Shown piece after piece: positions 40,204 through 49,293 of a stretch of DNA of 64,000 nt. A program made the position numbers and the translations under genes. This DNA is from Cupriavidus pampae (lineage in GTDB: Bacteria; Pseudomonadota; Gammaproteobacteria; Burkholderiales; Burkholderiaceae). Below the pieces are notes generated by a model, which was given only the letters and a program-made list of their open reading frames with translations, was not told where the DNA came from and made no database searches. How positions within the stretch are numbered: position 1 is the first letter of the stretch; the number at the start of each line of letters is the position of its first letter. The stretch is taken from contig NZ_CAJZAG010000002.1 of assembly GCF_914271485.1 (NCBI RefSeq), forward strand, positions 558,001 to 622,000, written 5' to 3'.

Positions 40204-40246
40204 CCTAACTAGTTGGTTAGTCTACACGGCTTTGGCTGCACTGCAA
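40204..40246 (-). promoter_or_regulatory. tetR promoter with operator downstream of the -10
   Basis: Reading the minus strand, -35 TTGCAG (40246-40241), a 16-bp spacer and -10 TAGACT (40224-40219) are followed at once by the operator CCTAACTAGTTGGT (plus strand 40204-40217). The operator matches the hyu site at 11 of 14 positions and shares the core ACTAGTT. Binding there would block the transcription start. Confidence 0.6.
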
Positions 40247-40311
40247 GGATGCCGGTAACCCAGCTGGGGCGCCGATTTCGGCGCCATTGTGGTGCTACGT
40301 ATTAACCCGAG

Positions 40312-40354
40312 TTGGCAGGCTGCAATCCGACCACTATTGTACTGACTAGTTAGT
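40312..40354 (+). promoter_or_regulatory. hyu operon promoter with TetR operator downstream of the -10
   Basis: -35 TTGGCA (40312-40317), a 17-bp spacer and -10 TATTGT (40335-40340) are followed directly by ACTGACTAGTTAGT (40341-40354), a near-palindrome (12 of 14). The layout mirrors the tetR promoter. The operator covers the expected transcription start, which is typical of repression. Confidence 0.65.
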
Positions 40355-40407
40355 TAATCACAGGGCACCGGCAGCAGTCGCCAAGGCCTCTTTTCTGGAG
40401 TTGGACA

Positions 40408-42531
40408 ATGCAATCAGCCAGCAACGCGGGCGCCCGGGTCGGGTGCGATATCGGCGGGACCTTCACGGACATCGTTCTGGCGTTGCCGGACGGCCGCCTC
40501 TTCGTGAACAAGACGTCCACGACGCCGCACGACCTGGGCGAGGCGATCGTCACCGGCCTCAAGGCGTTGATCGATCAATCTGGCATTGCCCCGGGCGACA
40601 TCACCGAGATCGTCCATGGCACCACCACCGCATCCAACACGATCCTGCAGAAGGTAGGCGCGCGCACCGGCGTGCTGACCACGGCCGGATTCCGCGACAT
40701 CCTGGAGATCGGCCGCATCCGCACCCCCACGATGTTCGACCTCGGCTGGCAGAAGCCGCAGCCACTTGCCGCGCGGCGCTATCGCCGCGGCGTCAGTGAA
40801 CGTATCGATGCACGCGGGAATATCGTCGTACCGCTGAATCCCGAAGAGGTGCTGAACATTGCGCGTGGCCTCGTTGACGAAGGCGTGGAAGCGCTGGCGA
40901 TCTGCTTTCTTAACAGCTACATCAACCCGGTGCATGAGCTGGAGACGAAGGCGCATCTCGAACGCGAGTTCCCCGGCCTGCTGGTGACGGCGTCCTGCGA
41001 TGTGCTGCCCGAGATCAAAGAGTACGAGCGCACCAGTACGACCGTGGTCAATGCCTACATCCTTCCCGCGATGCGCACATACCTGCGCCGCCTGAAAGAC
41101 GACCTCGGCCGCATGGGGGTCACCGCCTCGCTGCAGGTCATGGCGTCGAACGGCGGCATGATGGGGGTCGATAGCGCGAGTGAGAAGCCTGTTTTCGCGG
41201 TGGCGTCGGGCCCCGCCGGTGGTGTGGCGGGCGCCGCGCAGATCGGTGCCCTCAGCGGCGGCAACGACCTGATCGTGTTCGACATGGGCGGCACCACCGC
41301 CAAAGCTTCCATCATCACAGACGGCATTCCATCGCTGACGAACGAGTACGAGTTCCGCGACGGCATCAGCGCGCCGAGCCGCTTTGTCAAGGGCGGCGGC
41401 TACGTGCTCAAGGTACCGGCCATCGATATCGCCGAAGTTGGCGCTGGCGGCGGCTCGCTGGCCGGCATCGATGCGGGGGGCCTGCTGTTCGTTGGCCCGG
41501 AATCGGCGGGCGCGAATCCGGGCCCGGCCTGCTATGGCCGCGGCAACGATCGCCCGACCGTGACCGACGCCAATATGGCGCTCGGCTTTCTGAACCCCAG
41601 CGCGCTTGCCGGTGGCAGCCTCAAGGTCGATCCGGCGCAGTCGCGGCGCGCGATCGACGTTCATATCGGCAAGCCGCTCGGACTGGATACGCTTGCCGCC
41701 GCGCACGGCATCCGCCATGTGGCCAACGTCAGCATGGCACGCGCACTGCGCGCGGTGACCGTGGAACGCGGCCGCGATCCGCGTGACATGACGATGATCG
41801 CGTTCGGCGGCGGTGGCCCGCTGCATGCGGTTGCGGTAGCCAGACTGCTCGGCATCAAACGCGTGATCGCGCCGGTCATGGCGGGGGTGTTCTGTTCGGC
41901 CGGCATGCTCGGCGCGGATGCGGAACACAACTTCGTCAAGGCCGTGCTGCGGCCGCTTGCCGCGTGCGACGCGGCAAGCATCGGCAGGGTCATCGACGAA
42001 CTGCACGCACAGGGGCTGGCAGTGCTCGCGCAGGAGGGCTATGCGCGGGATGTCGTGGATGTCGCAGTCGGTCTGGACCTGCGTTATCTGGGCCAGAGTT
42101 CCGAACTGACGATTCCATTGCGCGTGGCCGTCGGTCAAACCATTGACGCCGCCGCCATGGCCGCGCTGATCGAGGACTTCGCCGGCCAATATCGCCAGAC
42201 CTTCGGCTACAGCAACGACGAGCCGCTGGAACTGGTGAACGTGCGGCTGAGTGCTTATGGCCGTAGCGATCAGCGGCTGAAGTTCAACGACATCCGCGTC
42301 GATGCCAGCGCACTGCAAGGCGTGTCCGGCACGCGGCAGGTCAGCTTCGAACGCGACCAGCCGCCCTGCGAGACGCAATTGGTGCCGCGCGCGGCCATCA
42401 CCGAGATGCCGCGCCACGGGCCGCTCATCATCGAGTCGTACGACACCACCATTGTCGTGCCGCCCGGGGCCACCGCACGCACGGACAAGATCGGCAACAT
42501 CATCATCGACATCGCCCAGGAGCAAGCATGA
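40408..42531 (+). CDS. hyuA: Hydantoinase/oxoprolinase-type subunit A
   Basis: The 707-residue ATP-dependent subunit belongs to the HyuA/N-methylhydantoinase A/5-oxoprolinase family, which opens cyclic amides or related rings, or carboxylates ketones in some members. The N-terminal nucleotide motif is GCDIGGTFTDIVL (12-24), then HGTTTASNTIL (about 71-81). The actin-like second half has VFDMGGTTAKASII and AFGGGGPLHAVAVARLLG. Its partner hyuB overlaps by ATGA. The operon continues with an ABC importer, so the substrate is taken up from outside. Hydantoins, pyrimidine breakdown products or oxoproline analogues are plausible; acetone carboxylase-like chemistry is less likely without a third subunit. 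Confidence 0.9.
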   Translation: MQSASNAGARVGCDIGGTFTDIVLALPDGRLFVNKTSTTPHDLGEAIVTGLKALIDQSGIAPGDITEIVHGTTTASNTILQKVGARTGVLTTAGFRDILEIGRIRTPTMFDLGWQKPQPLAARRYRRGVSERIDARGNIVVPLNPEEVLNIARGLVDEGVEALAICFLNSYINPVHELETKAHLEREFPGLLVTASCDVLPEIKEYERTSTTVVNAYILPAMRTYLRRLKDDLGRMGVTASLQVMASNGGMMGVDSASEKPVFAVASGPAGGVAGAAQIGALSGGNDLIVFDMGGTTAKASIITDGIPSLTNEYEFRDGISAPSRFVKGGGYVLKVPAIDIAEVGAGGGSLAGIDAGGLLFVGPESAGANPGPACYGRGNDRPTVTDANMALGFLNPSALAGGSLKVDPAQSRRAIDVHIGKPLGLDTLAAAHGIRHVANVSMARALRAVTVERGRDPRDMTMIAFGGGGPLHAVAVARLLGIKRVIAPVMAGVFCSAGMLGADAEHNFVKAVLRPLAACDAASIGRVIDELHAQGLAVLAQEGYARDVVDVAVGLDLRYLGQSSELTIPLRVAVGQTIDAAAMAALIEDFAGQYRQTFGYSNDEPLELVNVRLSAYGRSDQRLKFNDIRVDASALQGVSGTRQVSFERDQPPCETQLVPRAAITEMPRHGPLIIESYDTTIVVPPGATARTDKIGNIIIDIAQEQA

Positions 42532-44276
42532 CATCGGATATCAACCCCACGCAGTTCGATCCCGTGACGTTCGCGGTCGTGAAGAATGCGATGGATTCCA
42601 TCGTCGATGAGGTCGCCTACACGGTGATCCGCACCGCCCGCTCCGAGATCGTCAAGGACGTAATGGATTACTCGGCCGCGATCTGCGATCGCCACGGGCG
42701 CATGGTGGCGCAGGCCAAGACGATCGCGCTGCATCTCGGCGCCATCCCGGAAGCAATGGCGGCCGTGCAGCAGCGCTATGGCGACACGTTGCAGCCCGGC
42801 GATGCCATCGTCGTGAACGATCCCTATGAAGGTGGCATGCACCTCCCGGACATCTTCATGTTCGTGCCCTTCTTTTATCAGAGCGAGCTCGAAGGCTTCT
42901 GCGTGGTGATCTGCCACCACACCGACGTGGGCGGCCGCGTGCCCGGTTCCAATGCCAGCGACTCCACCGAGATCTATCAGGAAGGCCTGCGCATTCCGGT
43001 ACTGAAGCTCTACGAAGCCGGCAAGGTCAACGAAACACTCGAACGCATCATCGCGCAGAACGTGCGCGTGCCGGACCGCGTGCTCGGCGATCTGAAGGCC
43101 CAGTATGCCGCGTCGCAGATCGGCGTGCGCGAGCTGACCGCCCTGTTCGACCGCTACGGCCGCGCGGACTCGCGCGCCTATCTGAACGAACTGCTCGACT
43201 ACGCCGAGCGCCTGACGCGCGAGGAGATCCGCCACTGGCCGAAGGGCACGTTCCGCTTCGTGGACTATATCGACGACGACGGCATGTCGCCGGAGCCGAT
43301 CCGTATCGAGGTGGCACTCACCGTGCACGACGATCATGTCTCGGCCGACTACACGGGCTCGGCGCCGCAGGTGCGGGCCGCCATCAACTCGACGCTGTCA
43401 TATACCAAGTCCTGCACGTACCTCAGCGTCCGCTGCGCGCTGCTCGGCGATGTGCCGAATAACGCCGGTGTGTTCCGCTGCATCGATGTGCATGTGCCCG
43501 AGGGTTCGGTGCTGAATCCCCTGCCCCCAAGCGCCGTGGCAGCCCGCGCGCTGACCGGCTATCGCGTGTTCGATGCCATGCTCGGCGCGCTCGCGCAAAT
43601 CGTCCCGCATCGCATCCCGGCTGCGGGCGAAGGCGGCAACACTGTGGTCTGCCTGTCCGGCAAGAGCGATGAAGGCAAGCCGTACATCATTGTCGACATG
43701 ATCTGCGGCGCGTGGGGCGGCCGCCCGGCCAGCGATGGTATCGAAGCCATCACCAATGCCTCGCAGAACCTGTCGAACACACCGATCGAAACGCTGGAGG
43801 CGCAGCATCCCGTGCGCGTGGAAGCGTATGAACTGGTGGAGGATTCCTGCGGTGCCGGGCAATACCGCGGGGGACTCGGCATTCGCCGCAGCTATCGTGT
43901 GCTCGCGCCCGATGCCCTGCTGCAACTACGTGCCGATCGCATGAAGTTCTCGCCGTACGGCCTGGCCGGCGGCGAGCCCGCAAGCCCTGCCCGCAACCTG
44001 CTTCAGCATGGCAAGGACGTGACCGATCTGCCCAGCAAGGTGGGCATGACGATCGCGCGCAACGACGTGGTGACGCACATTCAGCCCGGCGGCGGCGGCT
44101 TTGGCGATCCGATGGACCGCGATCTGGAGCGGATTCGCGAAGACGTATGGAACCACAAGGTGACGGCGGCATACGTACGCGAACACTACAAGGTCGTGGT
44201 CGATCCGCATACCGGCGAAGTGAACCACGAAGCGACGGCGGCACTGCGCCGTGGCGCGCTGGCTCAGGCCGCATAG
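42528..44276 (+). CDS. hyuB: Hydantoinase/oxoprolinase-type subunit B
   Basis: This 582-residue subunit of the HyuAB enzyme matches HyuB: VVKNAMDSIVDEVAYTVIRT (about 15-34), VVNDPYEGGMHLPDIFMF, VICHHTDVGGRVPGSNASD (metal-binding His/Asp), and AGEGGNTVVCLSGKS later. It overlaps hyuA by 4 bp, follows AGGAGC, and is complete. The A and B subunits act together. The downstream ABC genes are in the same direction with a 61-bp gap, so the unit probably forms one transcript. Confidence 0.9.
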   Translation: MTSDINPTQFDPVTFAVVKNAMDSIVDEVAYTVIRTARSEIVKDVMDYSAAICDRHGRMVAQAKTIALHLGAIPEAMAAVQQRYGDTLQPGDAIVVNDPYEGGMHLPDIFMFVPFFYQSELEGFCVVICHHTDVGGRVPGSNASDSTEIYQEGLRIPVLKLYEAGKVNETLERIIAQNVRVPDRVLGDLKAQYAASQIGVRELTALFDRYGRADSRAYLNELLDYAERLTREEIRHWPKGTFRFVDYIDDDGMSPEPIRIEVALTVHDDHVSADYTGSAPQVRAAINSTLSYTKSCTYLSVRCALLGDVPNNAGVFRCIDVHVPEGSVLNPLPPSAVAARALTGYRVFDAMLGALAQIVPHRIPAAGEGGNTVVCLSGKSDEGKPYIIVDMICGAWGGRPASDGIEAITNASQNLSNTPIETLEAQHPVRVEAYELVEDSCGAGQYRGGLGIRRSYRVLAPDALLQLRADRMKFSPYGLAGGEPASPARNLLQHGKDVTDLPSKVGMTIARNDVVTHIQPGGGGFGDPMDRDLERIREDVWNHKVTAAYVREHYKVVVDPHTGEVNHEATAALRRGALAQAA

Positions 44277-44337
44277 ACGGTACGTCGCGATCCGGTTCAC
44301 CTGATATCACCCACACATGCCCCACGAGGAATACAAG

Positions 44338-45345
44338 ATGCGTTCGTCGTTCATGAACCCGATTCGCCGCAGCGTCATTGCGGCGTGCACACTCGCCGCC
44401 TTCGCCTCTCTGTCCGCGACGAGTGCCCACGCGGCCGACAAGCTGCTGGTGCGGATGGACTTTTCAGCGTGGGGCATGCATGCCGCCATGCATCTGGCCA
44501 AGCAAAAGGGATGGTTCCAGGAAGCCGGACTCGATGTGGAGATCCAGGATGGCACCGGCACCATCAATACTTTGCAGTTGCTTGCCGCGGGCCAGGTGGA
44601 TGTCGGACAGGTGCAGCTTGGCACGATGGCCATCGCCAAGGAAAACGGTCTGGACCTGATGTCGATCGCCGGCTTCGCGCGCAAGGGGGACCTTGCCGTG
44701 CTGGTCGATGAGAAGCTCGACGTGAAATCCGCAGCGGATCTGGTCGGCAAGAAGCTCGTGTGCTTTACGACGAGTCCGTGGGCGCCGTTCATCGATCCGT
44801 ATCTCAAGGCGATCAACGTGCCCAAGTCGAAGACCAATGTCGTGATGGTGTCGCCCAGCGCGATGATCTCGACCTACGCGTCGGGCAACAGCGACGGCTT
44901 CCTCTCCCAGGCACCGTTCGGCCAACCGATGGTCGCGAAGGTCCGTCCCGCCAAAGTATTCCTGCTGGCGGACAGCGGCATCAACTTTCCGAGCTATGGA
45001 TTGGTGACGACACCGAAGAAGCTGTCCGAACGTGGCGCCGCCATAAAAAAGCTGACGCAGGTGCAGGTCAAGGCGTGGGAGTACATCTACGCGGGACATG
45101 AGGACGAAGCCGTAGCGGCCCTCGTGGCGCAGCGTCCCAACGCCAAGCTCGATCCGGAGGTGCTGAAGGCGCAGATCGTGGCGTATCGCCAGTTCTTCGA
45201 GAGCCCGACGCAGAAAGCGGCACCAATCGGCAAGCAGAACGACGCCGACTGGGTGGCCGCGATTCAGTCGATGGAACGCGTCGGTGCGATCAAGCCGGGC
45301 CGCAAGCCCGCCGACTACTACACCAACGCCATGCTGGCGAACTAG
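44338..45345 (+). CDS. ABC importer substrate-binding protein, NMT1/THI5-like
   Basis: The 335-residue periplasmic receptor has a signal peptide (MRSSFMNPIRRSVIAACTLA, cleavage near ATSAHA). The NMT1/SsuA-like fold follows (FSAWGMHAAMHLAKQKGWFQ and EAGLDVEIQDGTGTINTLQL). This family binds sulfonates, nitrate, thiamin precursors or pyrimidines. Next to HyuAB, a hydantoin- or pyrimidine-like ligand is the best guess. I use ATG 44338 with GAGGAA nine bases upstream; an ATG at 44317 has no such site. The ATPase and permease genes follow, completing the importer. Confidence 0.88.
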   Translation: MRSSFMNPIRRSVIAACTLAAFASLSATSAHAADKLLVRMDFSAWGMHAAMHLAKQKGWFQEAGLDVEIQDGTGTINTLQLLAAGQVDVGQVQLGTMAIAKENGLDLMSIAGFARKGDLAVLVDEKLDVKSAADLVGKKLVCFTTSPWAPFIDPYLKAINVPKSKTNVVMVSPSAMISTYASGNSDGFLSQAPFGQPMVAKVRPAKVFLLADSGINFPSYGLVTTPKKLSERGAAIKKLTQVQVKAWEYIYAGHEDEAVAALVAQRPNAKLDPEVLKAQIVAYRQFFESPTQKAAPIGKQNDADWVAAIQSMERVGAIKPGRKPADYYTNAMLAN

Positions 45346-45362
45346 CGCGACGGAGGACGAGC

Positions 45363-46136
45363 ATGTCGGCATTCCTGCAGATTGGCCAACTCAACAAGAT
45401 CTATCGATCGCAGCGCGACCCGTTGTACGCGCTCAAGGACGTCAGTCTCGATATCGAGGAAGGCGAATTCGTCAGCATCGTCGGCCCCAGCGGCTGCGGC
45501 AAGAGCACGCTGCTGAAATGCGTCGCCGGCCTGGAACCGATTTCCAGTGGCCATCTCGCGTTGCAAGGCGATCCGATTTCCGGTCCGCCCTCGAACATGG
45601 GCGTGGTATTCCAGCGCGACCTGCTGCTCGACTGGCGCACCATTCTCGACAACGTGCTGATTGCGGCCGAGTTTCACGACCTCGATCGTGGCGACTACGA
45701 AGAACGCGCGCGAGCGGTACTCAATCTCTTCGGCCTTGGCTCCTTTGCCAACCGCTTTCCGTGGGAGCTGTCGGGCGGCATGCGGCAGCGCGCATCGATC
45801 TGCCGCGCGCTGCTGGTTGACCCGCAGTTATTGCTGATGGACGAACCATTTGGCGCGCTGGACCCCTTTACGCGCGACGAACTGAACGTGGAGCTCCAGC
45901 GCACATGGATGGATACCGGCAAGACCGTGCTGTTCATCACGCATTCGATCTCCGAAGCGGTGTATCTGAGCGACCGCGTCGTCGTGATGTCGCGCAATCC
46001 CGGCGGCGTCGCGGCCGTCATTCCGATCGAACTCGAGCGACCACGTGGACTAGCGGTGCGCGAAACGAAGGCCTTCGCCGATTACGTGTCCCAGATCCGC
46101 GGCATCTTCCGCGATCTCGGTATCTACAAGGGGTAA
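45363..46136 (+). CDS. ABC importer ATP-binding protein
   Basis: This 257-residue ATPase is of the SsuB/TauB/ThiZ group. Walker A is GPSGCGKST (about 41-49), the signature is LSGGMRQRASICRALL, Walker B is LLLMDEPFGALD, and the H-loop is FITHSISEA. A strong GGAGGA ribosome-binding site precedes ATG 45363, 17 bp after the receptor gene. It powers uptake with the permease downstream. Confidence 0.92.
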   Translation: MSAFLQIGQLNKIYRSQRDPLYALKDVSLDIEEGEFVSIVGPSGCGKSTLLKCVAGLEPISSGHLALQGDPISGPPSNMGVVFQRDLLLDWRTILDNVLIAAEFHDLDRGDYEERARAVLNLFGLGSFANRFPWELSGGMRQRASICRALLVDPQLLLMDEPFGALDPFTRDELNVELQRTWMDTGKTVLFITHSISEAVYLSDRVVVMSRNPGGVAAVIPIELERPRGLAVRETKAFADYVSQIRGIFRDLGIYKG

Positions 46137-46140
46137 CGAC

Positions 46141-46983
46141 ATGAAGTTCCTGTGGAAACGTTCCGAAAACAGCCGGCTTGCGGTTCTCACGATGGTGATC
46201 CTCCTGCTGGTGTGGGAAGGCGCGGTGCGCTTCTTCGCCGTGCGGGAGTTCCTGCTGCCGACGCCGGGCAAGATCTTCACCGAGTTCATGGCGCAACCGG
46301 GTTTTCTGCTGCTGCAAAGCCTGGACACGCTGCAGACGACGCTGGCGGGCTTTGCGTTAGCCGTGCTGCTTGGCGTCGGCGCGGCCATCGGCATCGTCTA
46401 CTCGCGCTTTCTGGACCGCACGCTCTATGCGCTGATGGTTGCATTGAATGCGGTGCCAAAGGTCGCGCTTGCGCCGCTGTTCGTGATCTGGCTGGGCACG
46501 GGCTCAGCACCGAAGATCGCCATCGCCATGCTGATTGCGATCTTCCCGATCCTGATCGACACCGTGCTCGGCCTCAAGTCGATCGACCCCGAAATGCTGA
46601 ACATGGCGCGCGCGAATCAAGCCTCGCGCAGCAAGGTGCTATGGAAGATCCGTTTTCCGAATGCGCTGCCCAGCATCTTTGCGGGCATGAAGGTTGGCAT
46701 CTCGTTCGCATTGGTCGGCACCATCGTCGGCGAGTTCGTGGCGGGCGAGACCGGCCTCGGTCACGTGATTCTGGTGGCACAAGGCAGTTTCAACACGCCC
46801 ACCGTCTTCGTGGCATTGGCACTGCTGTGCGTGCTGGGCGTGATCCTGTTCAAGGGATTGGAGCTGGCCGAGGAACGCCTGCTGCCGTGGCATGCGTCGC
46901 AACGCGGGAAACCGACGGCGGAGCCGGCGCCCTCGGTGCAATCCGACAAACCCTTACAGATGTTTGCCGGCGCCAAGCGGTAG
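46141..46983 (+). CDS. ABC importer permease
   Basis: This 280-residue permease has about six membrane helices. It carries the EAA loop of the nitrate/sulfonate/taurine group (MLNMARANQASRSKVLWKIR, about 157-176) and the usual LPSIFAGMKVGISFALVGTI segment. It starts 4 bp after the ATPase gene. The C-terminal tail of about 30 residues is Pro/Ala-rich and polar, longer than usual. It is the last gene of the hyu operon and ends 4 bp from the convergent AAA-ATPase stop. Confidence 0.9.
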   Translation: MKFLWKRSENSRLAVLTMVILLLVWEGAVRFFAVREFLLPTPGKIFTEFMAQPGFLLLQSLDTLQTTLAGFALAVLLGVGAAIGIVYSRFLDRTLYALMVALNAVPKVALAPLFVIWLGTGSAPKIAIAMLIAIFPILIDTVLGLKSIDPEMLNMARANQASRSKVLWKIRFPNALPSIFAGMKVGISFALVGTIVGEFVAGETGLGHVILVAQGSFNTPTVFVALALLCVLGVILFKGLELAEERLLPWHASQRGKPTAEPAPSVQSDKPLQMFAGAKR

Positions 46984-46987
46984 TCGA

Positions 46988-48544
46988 TCAGACCAGCACC
47001 GCACGGCGCGCGCGCGATGGATTGGCGGTTCCGCCGATCGGATTCCCGGATGCAGGCACCGCGCGATCGCGACCCCAGGCCCGGATGGATTCGATCTGTT
47101 CGGGGCTGGTCTTCGACAGCGGCACCAGGTTCTGGAAGCTGCGACGAAACAGCTCGTTCGAGACCGCGGCGTCGCCATTCAGGTACGCCTCCTTGACGAC
47201 TTCGCGGACAGCGGACTCAAGGTCCGAGCCAGCAAAGCCGTCTGACAGATCGACCAGCTCGTTCATCAGGTCGGTATCGACACTGCGCTTCAGACCGCGT
47301 TGCGCGTAGATCCCGATGATCTCGCGCCGCTCCTCGGGCGTGGGCAGGTCCACGAAGAACAATTCATCGAAGCGCCCACGACGCAGCAATTCTGGCGGCA
47401 GACGCGAGACATCGTTAGCCGTTGCCACCACGAACACGCGCGAGCGTGCCTCCTGCAGCCAGTACAGAAACTGGCCCACCAGCCGCGTGGACGTACCGCC
47501 ATCGCCCGCGCCCTGCGTGGCACCGGCCAGGCCCTTCTCGATTTCATCGATCCACAGTACGCACGGTGCCACATGGTCCGCCGTGCTCAGTGCGTCCTTG
47601 AGTCGGCTTTCGCTCTGACCAAGGTATTGGCCGTGAATGGTGGCCAGATCGAGCCGATACAACGGCAGCTTCCAGTTGTGAGCAATGGCCTTGGCGGAGA
47701 GCGACTTGCCGCAGCCGGGTACCCCTACCAGCAGCACACCGCGCGGAGGCCGGATGCCGCGCTCGCGCAAGTCGGCCGTCAGCAGCGGGCGCTCCTTGTC
47801 GAGCCAGCGCTTGAGCCCGCCCAGACCGCCTACATCGAGTTCCGCACCGCGTACCTGCACTCGCTCGATACCGGAGATATCCGCGAAAATGCGGTCCTTG
47901 GCATGTGTCAGTTGCGCGAGGTCGGCCTTGACGATGCTGCCATTGGCCAGCAGCGTGGCAATGATGTTCTCCGCCTCGATACGCGAGACGCCTGTCAGAA
48001 TGGCGGCGGCTTCGCGCTCGTCGGCATCGTCCCATTCGATTTGATAGTCGGCCCGATAGGCACCAATCTGCTCGTGGATGATCTCGAGCATCTCGTCTTC
48101 ATTCGGCGCGGACAACACCAGCGACATCCCCAATCGCTGCAGCTGACTCCAGACCGGCTTGGTCGTGATCACGGCGATGGCACCGCCGTTCTCCGCGGCA
48201 AGCATCACCGCATCCTGCAATTGCCGCGCAAATGCGGAATCCGCTTCGATATCGTCGACTTCGGTCAGCACGAACGTCAGGTTCTGGCGCTGTGCAATCT
48301 GCTGACCGGCGAAATCGAGCGCGCCGTGCACGGAACGGTCATCATTGGCGGAGCGGCTGCTCACCAGTTCGCGCATCCCTTGCGACAGCGTGTGCACGTA
48401 CATCGGCGCGTTGTTCAGTCCCTGCGCGATGTCCTTGAGAATGTCGAGCACGCGTGCGCGCTCGGCGCTGCGAATCGAGATAAACGGGACACGTGCCTTC
48501 AGATAACGCGTCAGGGTGCTGCGGAATTCCTTGGTATCACTCAT
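46988..48544 (-). CDS. Ycf46-like AAA ATPase, last gene of a five-gene operon
   Basis: The 518-residue protein has two lobes. Residues 1-215 form a degenerate ATPase-like domain (VPFISIRSAERARVLDIL, FVLTEVDDIEAD) as in Ycf46 proteins. Residues 225-480 form an active AAA module: Walker A VGVPGCGKS (273-281), Walker B CVLWIDEIEKG (328-338), sensor VVATANDVSRLP, and arginine fingers in LLRRGRFDELFF. Ycf46 proteins of cyanobacteria and plastids are linked to photosynthetic carbon regulation; the bacterial role is largely open. The start overlaps the preceding stop (TAATG), so it is co-translated. The partners have no clear homologues known to me; remodelling of the coiled-coil membrane partner is a guess. 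Confidence 0.88.
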   Translation of the reverse strand: MSDTKEFRSTLTRYLKARVPFISIRSAERARVLDILKDIAQGLNNAPMYVHTLSQGMRELVSSRSANDDRSVHGALDFAGQQIAQRQNLTFVLTEVDDIEADSAFARQLQDAVMLAAENGGAIAVITTKPVWSQLQRLGMSLVLSAPNEDEMLEIIHEQIGAYRADYQIEWDDADEREAAAILTGVSRIEAENIIATLLANGSIVKADLAQLTHAKDRIFADISGIERVQVRGAELDVGGLGGLKRWLDKERPLLTADLRERGIRPPRGVLLVGVPGCGKSLSAKAIAHNWKLPLYRLDLATIHGQYLGQSESRLKDALSTADHVAPCVLWIDEIEKGLAGATQGAGDGGTSTRLVGQFLYWLQEARSRVFVVATANDVSRLPPELLRRGRFDELFFVDLPTPEERREIIGIYAQRGLKRSVDTDLMNELVDLSDGFAGSDLESAVREVVKEAYLNGDAAVSNELFRRSFQNLVPLSKTSPEQIESIRAWGRDRAVPASGNPIGGTANPSRARRAVLV

Positions 48545-49092
48545 TAGCTTAGAAAGGTTCTACGCCGGCGATTGCCGGCGGTGTCCGTTGCATTGGCGCG
48601 CTGGGCAACCGCGCGATCGACCACGGGTTGACTGGCGGTCGTTTGGTCCGCATAGCGCAGCAGGCTGTTGTTGCGCACGATCGTCGCCAACTGACCACTC
48701 CGATCGCTGCGCGCCGTGTCTTCCAGCGATTGCTGTGCCTGTTCGGCATAGCCACGTACCTGCGACTGCACGAGCTCGCTCAACGCTTGCGGAAACGGCG
48801 CACAACGCGAGAACCGATGCAGCAGCGCCAGCTTGTGGCGCGCGTTGAGCATTGCATTGGCGAGAACGCCATGATCGCCGGCAAATCGCAGATCGCGCGA
48901 GATGTCATTGGCGATGCGCGTCAGTCGTTGATTGACGACGCCACTCACGCGCTCCGAGAACAGATTTGCCACGCCACCGGTCCAGCTCAGCGAACCCGCA
49001 TTCATGGCCTGCATCACCGCTTCATCCTCGCTCGCGCGTTCGAACACTTCAAGACACGTCGACCAACCGGCGTAGGTGTCTGGAGGCGTCAT
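48544..49092 (-). CDS. Unrecognised helical protein in the AAA-ATPase operon
   Basis: This 182-residue soluble protein is predicted to be mostly helical (SERVSGVVNQRLTRIANDIS, LVQSQVRGYAEQAQQSLEDT). I know no family for it. ATG 49092 overlaps the stop of the small upstream gene (ATGA), which is why I prefer it to an ATG at 49134. Its own stop overlaps the ATPase start. Such tight packing suggests a fixed ratio with the ATPase, as a partner or substrate adaptor. Confidence 0.7.
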   Translation of the reverse strand: MTPPDTYAGWSTCLEVFERASEDEAVMQAMNAGSLSWTGGVANLFSERVSGVVNQRLTRIANDISRDLRFAGDHGVLANAMLNARHKLALLHRFSRCAPFPQALSELVQSQVRGYAEQAQQSLEDTARSDRSGQLATIVRNNSLLRYADQTTASQPVVDRAVAQRANATDTAGNRRRRTFLS

Positions 49093-49283
49093 CGCACGCG
49101 ACGCAGAAATGGCGTGGCCGGCAGCAGGTCCCACTGCGGGAAGGCGCCGGCAAGTACCTCGCTGGCCGGCTGCGGTACGGGCGTTCCGCGTGCCACAGTC
49201 AGGCCTTGCGCCGCGTCAGCCACGGGTTGATCAGCCGAGGCAGTCGTATTGGCGCCGGCGTCCGTCATCAAATTGCGAGCCAT
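49089..49283 (-). CDS. Very small protein in the AAA-ATPase operon
   Basis: This 64-residue protein has a flexible N-terminal half (MARNLMTDAGANTTASADQP) and a hydrophobic C-terminal end (FPQWDLLPATPFLRRVR). AGGA lies ten bases before ATG 49283. It overlaps the next gene by ATGA and begins 10 bp after the membrane-protein gene. Coupling on both sides supports a real gene, but homology is unknown. Its first residues (MARNL) resemble those of the 158-residue protein at the head of the operon (MARKL). Confidence 0.55.
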   Translation of the reverse strand: MARNLMTDAGANTTASADQPVADAAQGLTVARGTPVPQPASEVLAGAFPQWDLLPATPFLRRVR

Positions 49284-49293
49284 GGTGGCGATC

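Noticed and set aside
40414..42534. Minus-strand frame of 706 residues opposite hyuA
   Set aside because: Composition is that of an antisense shadow (His/Arg-rich). HyuA on the plus strand has intact family motifs.
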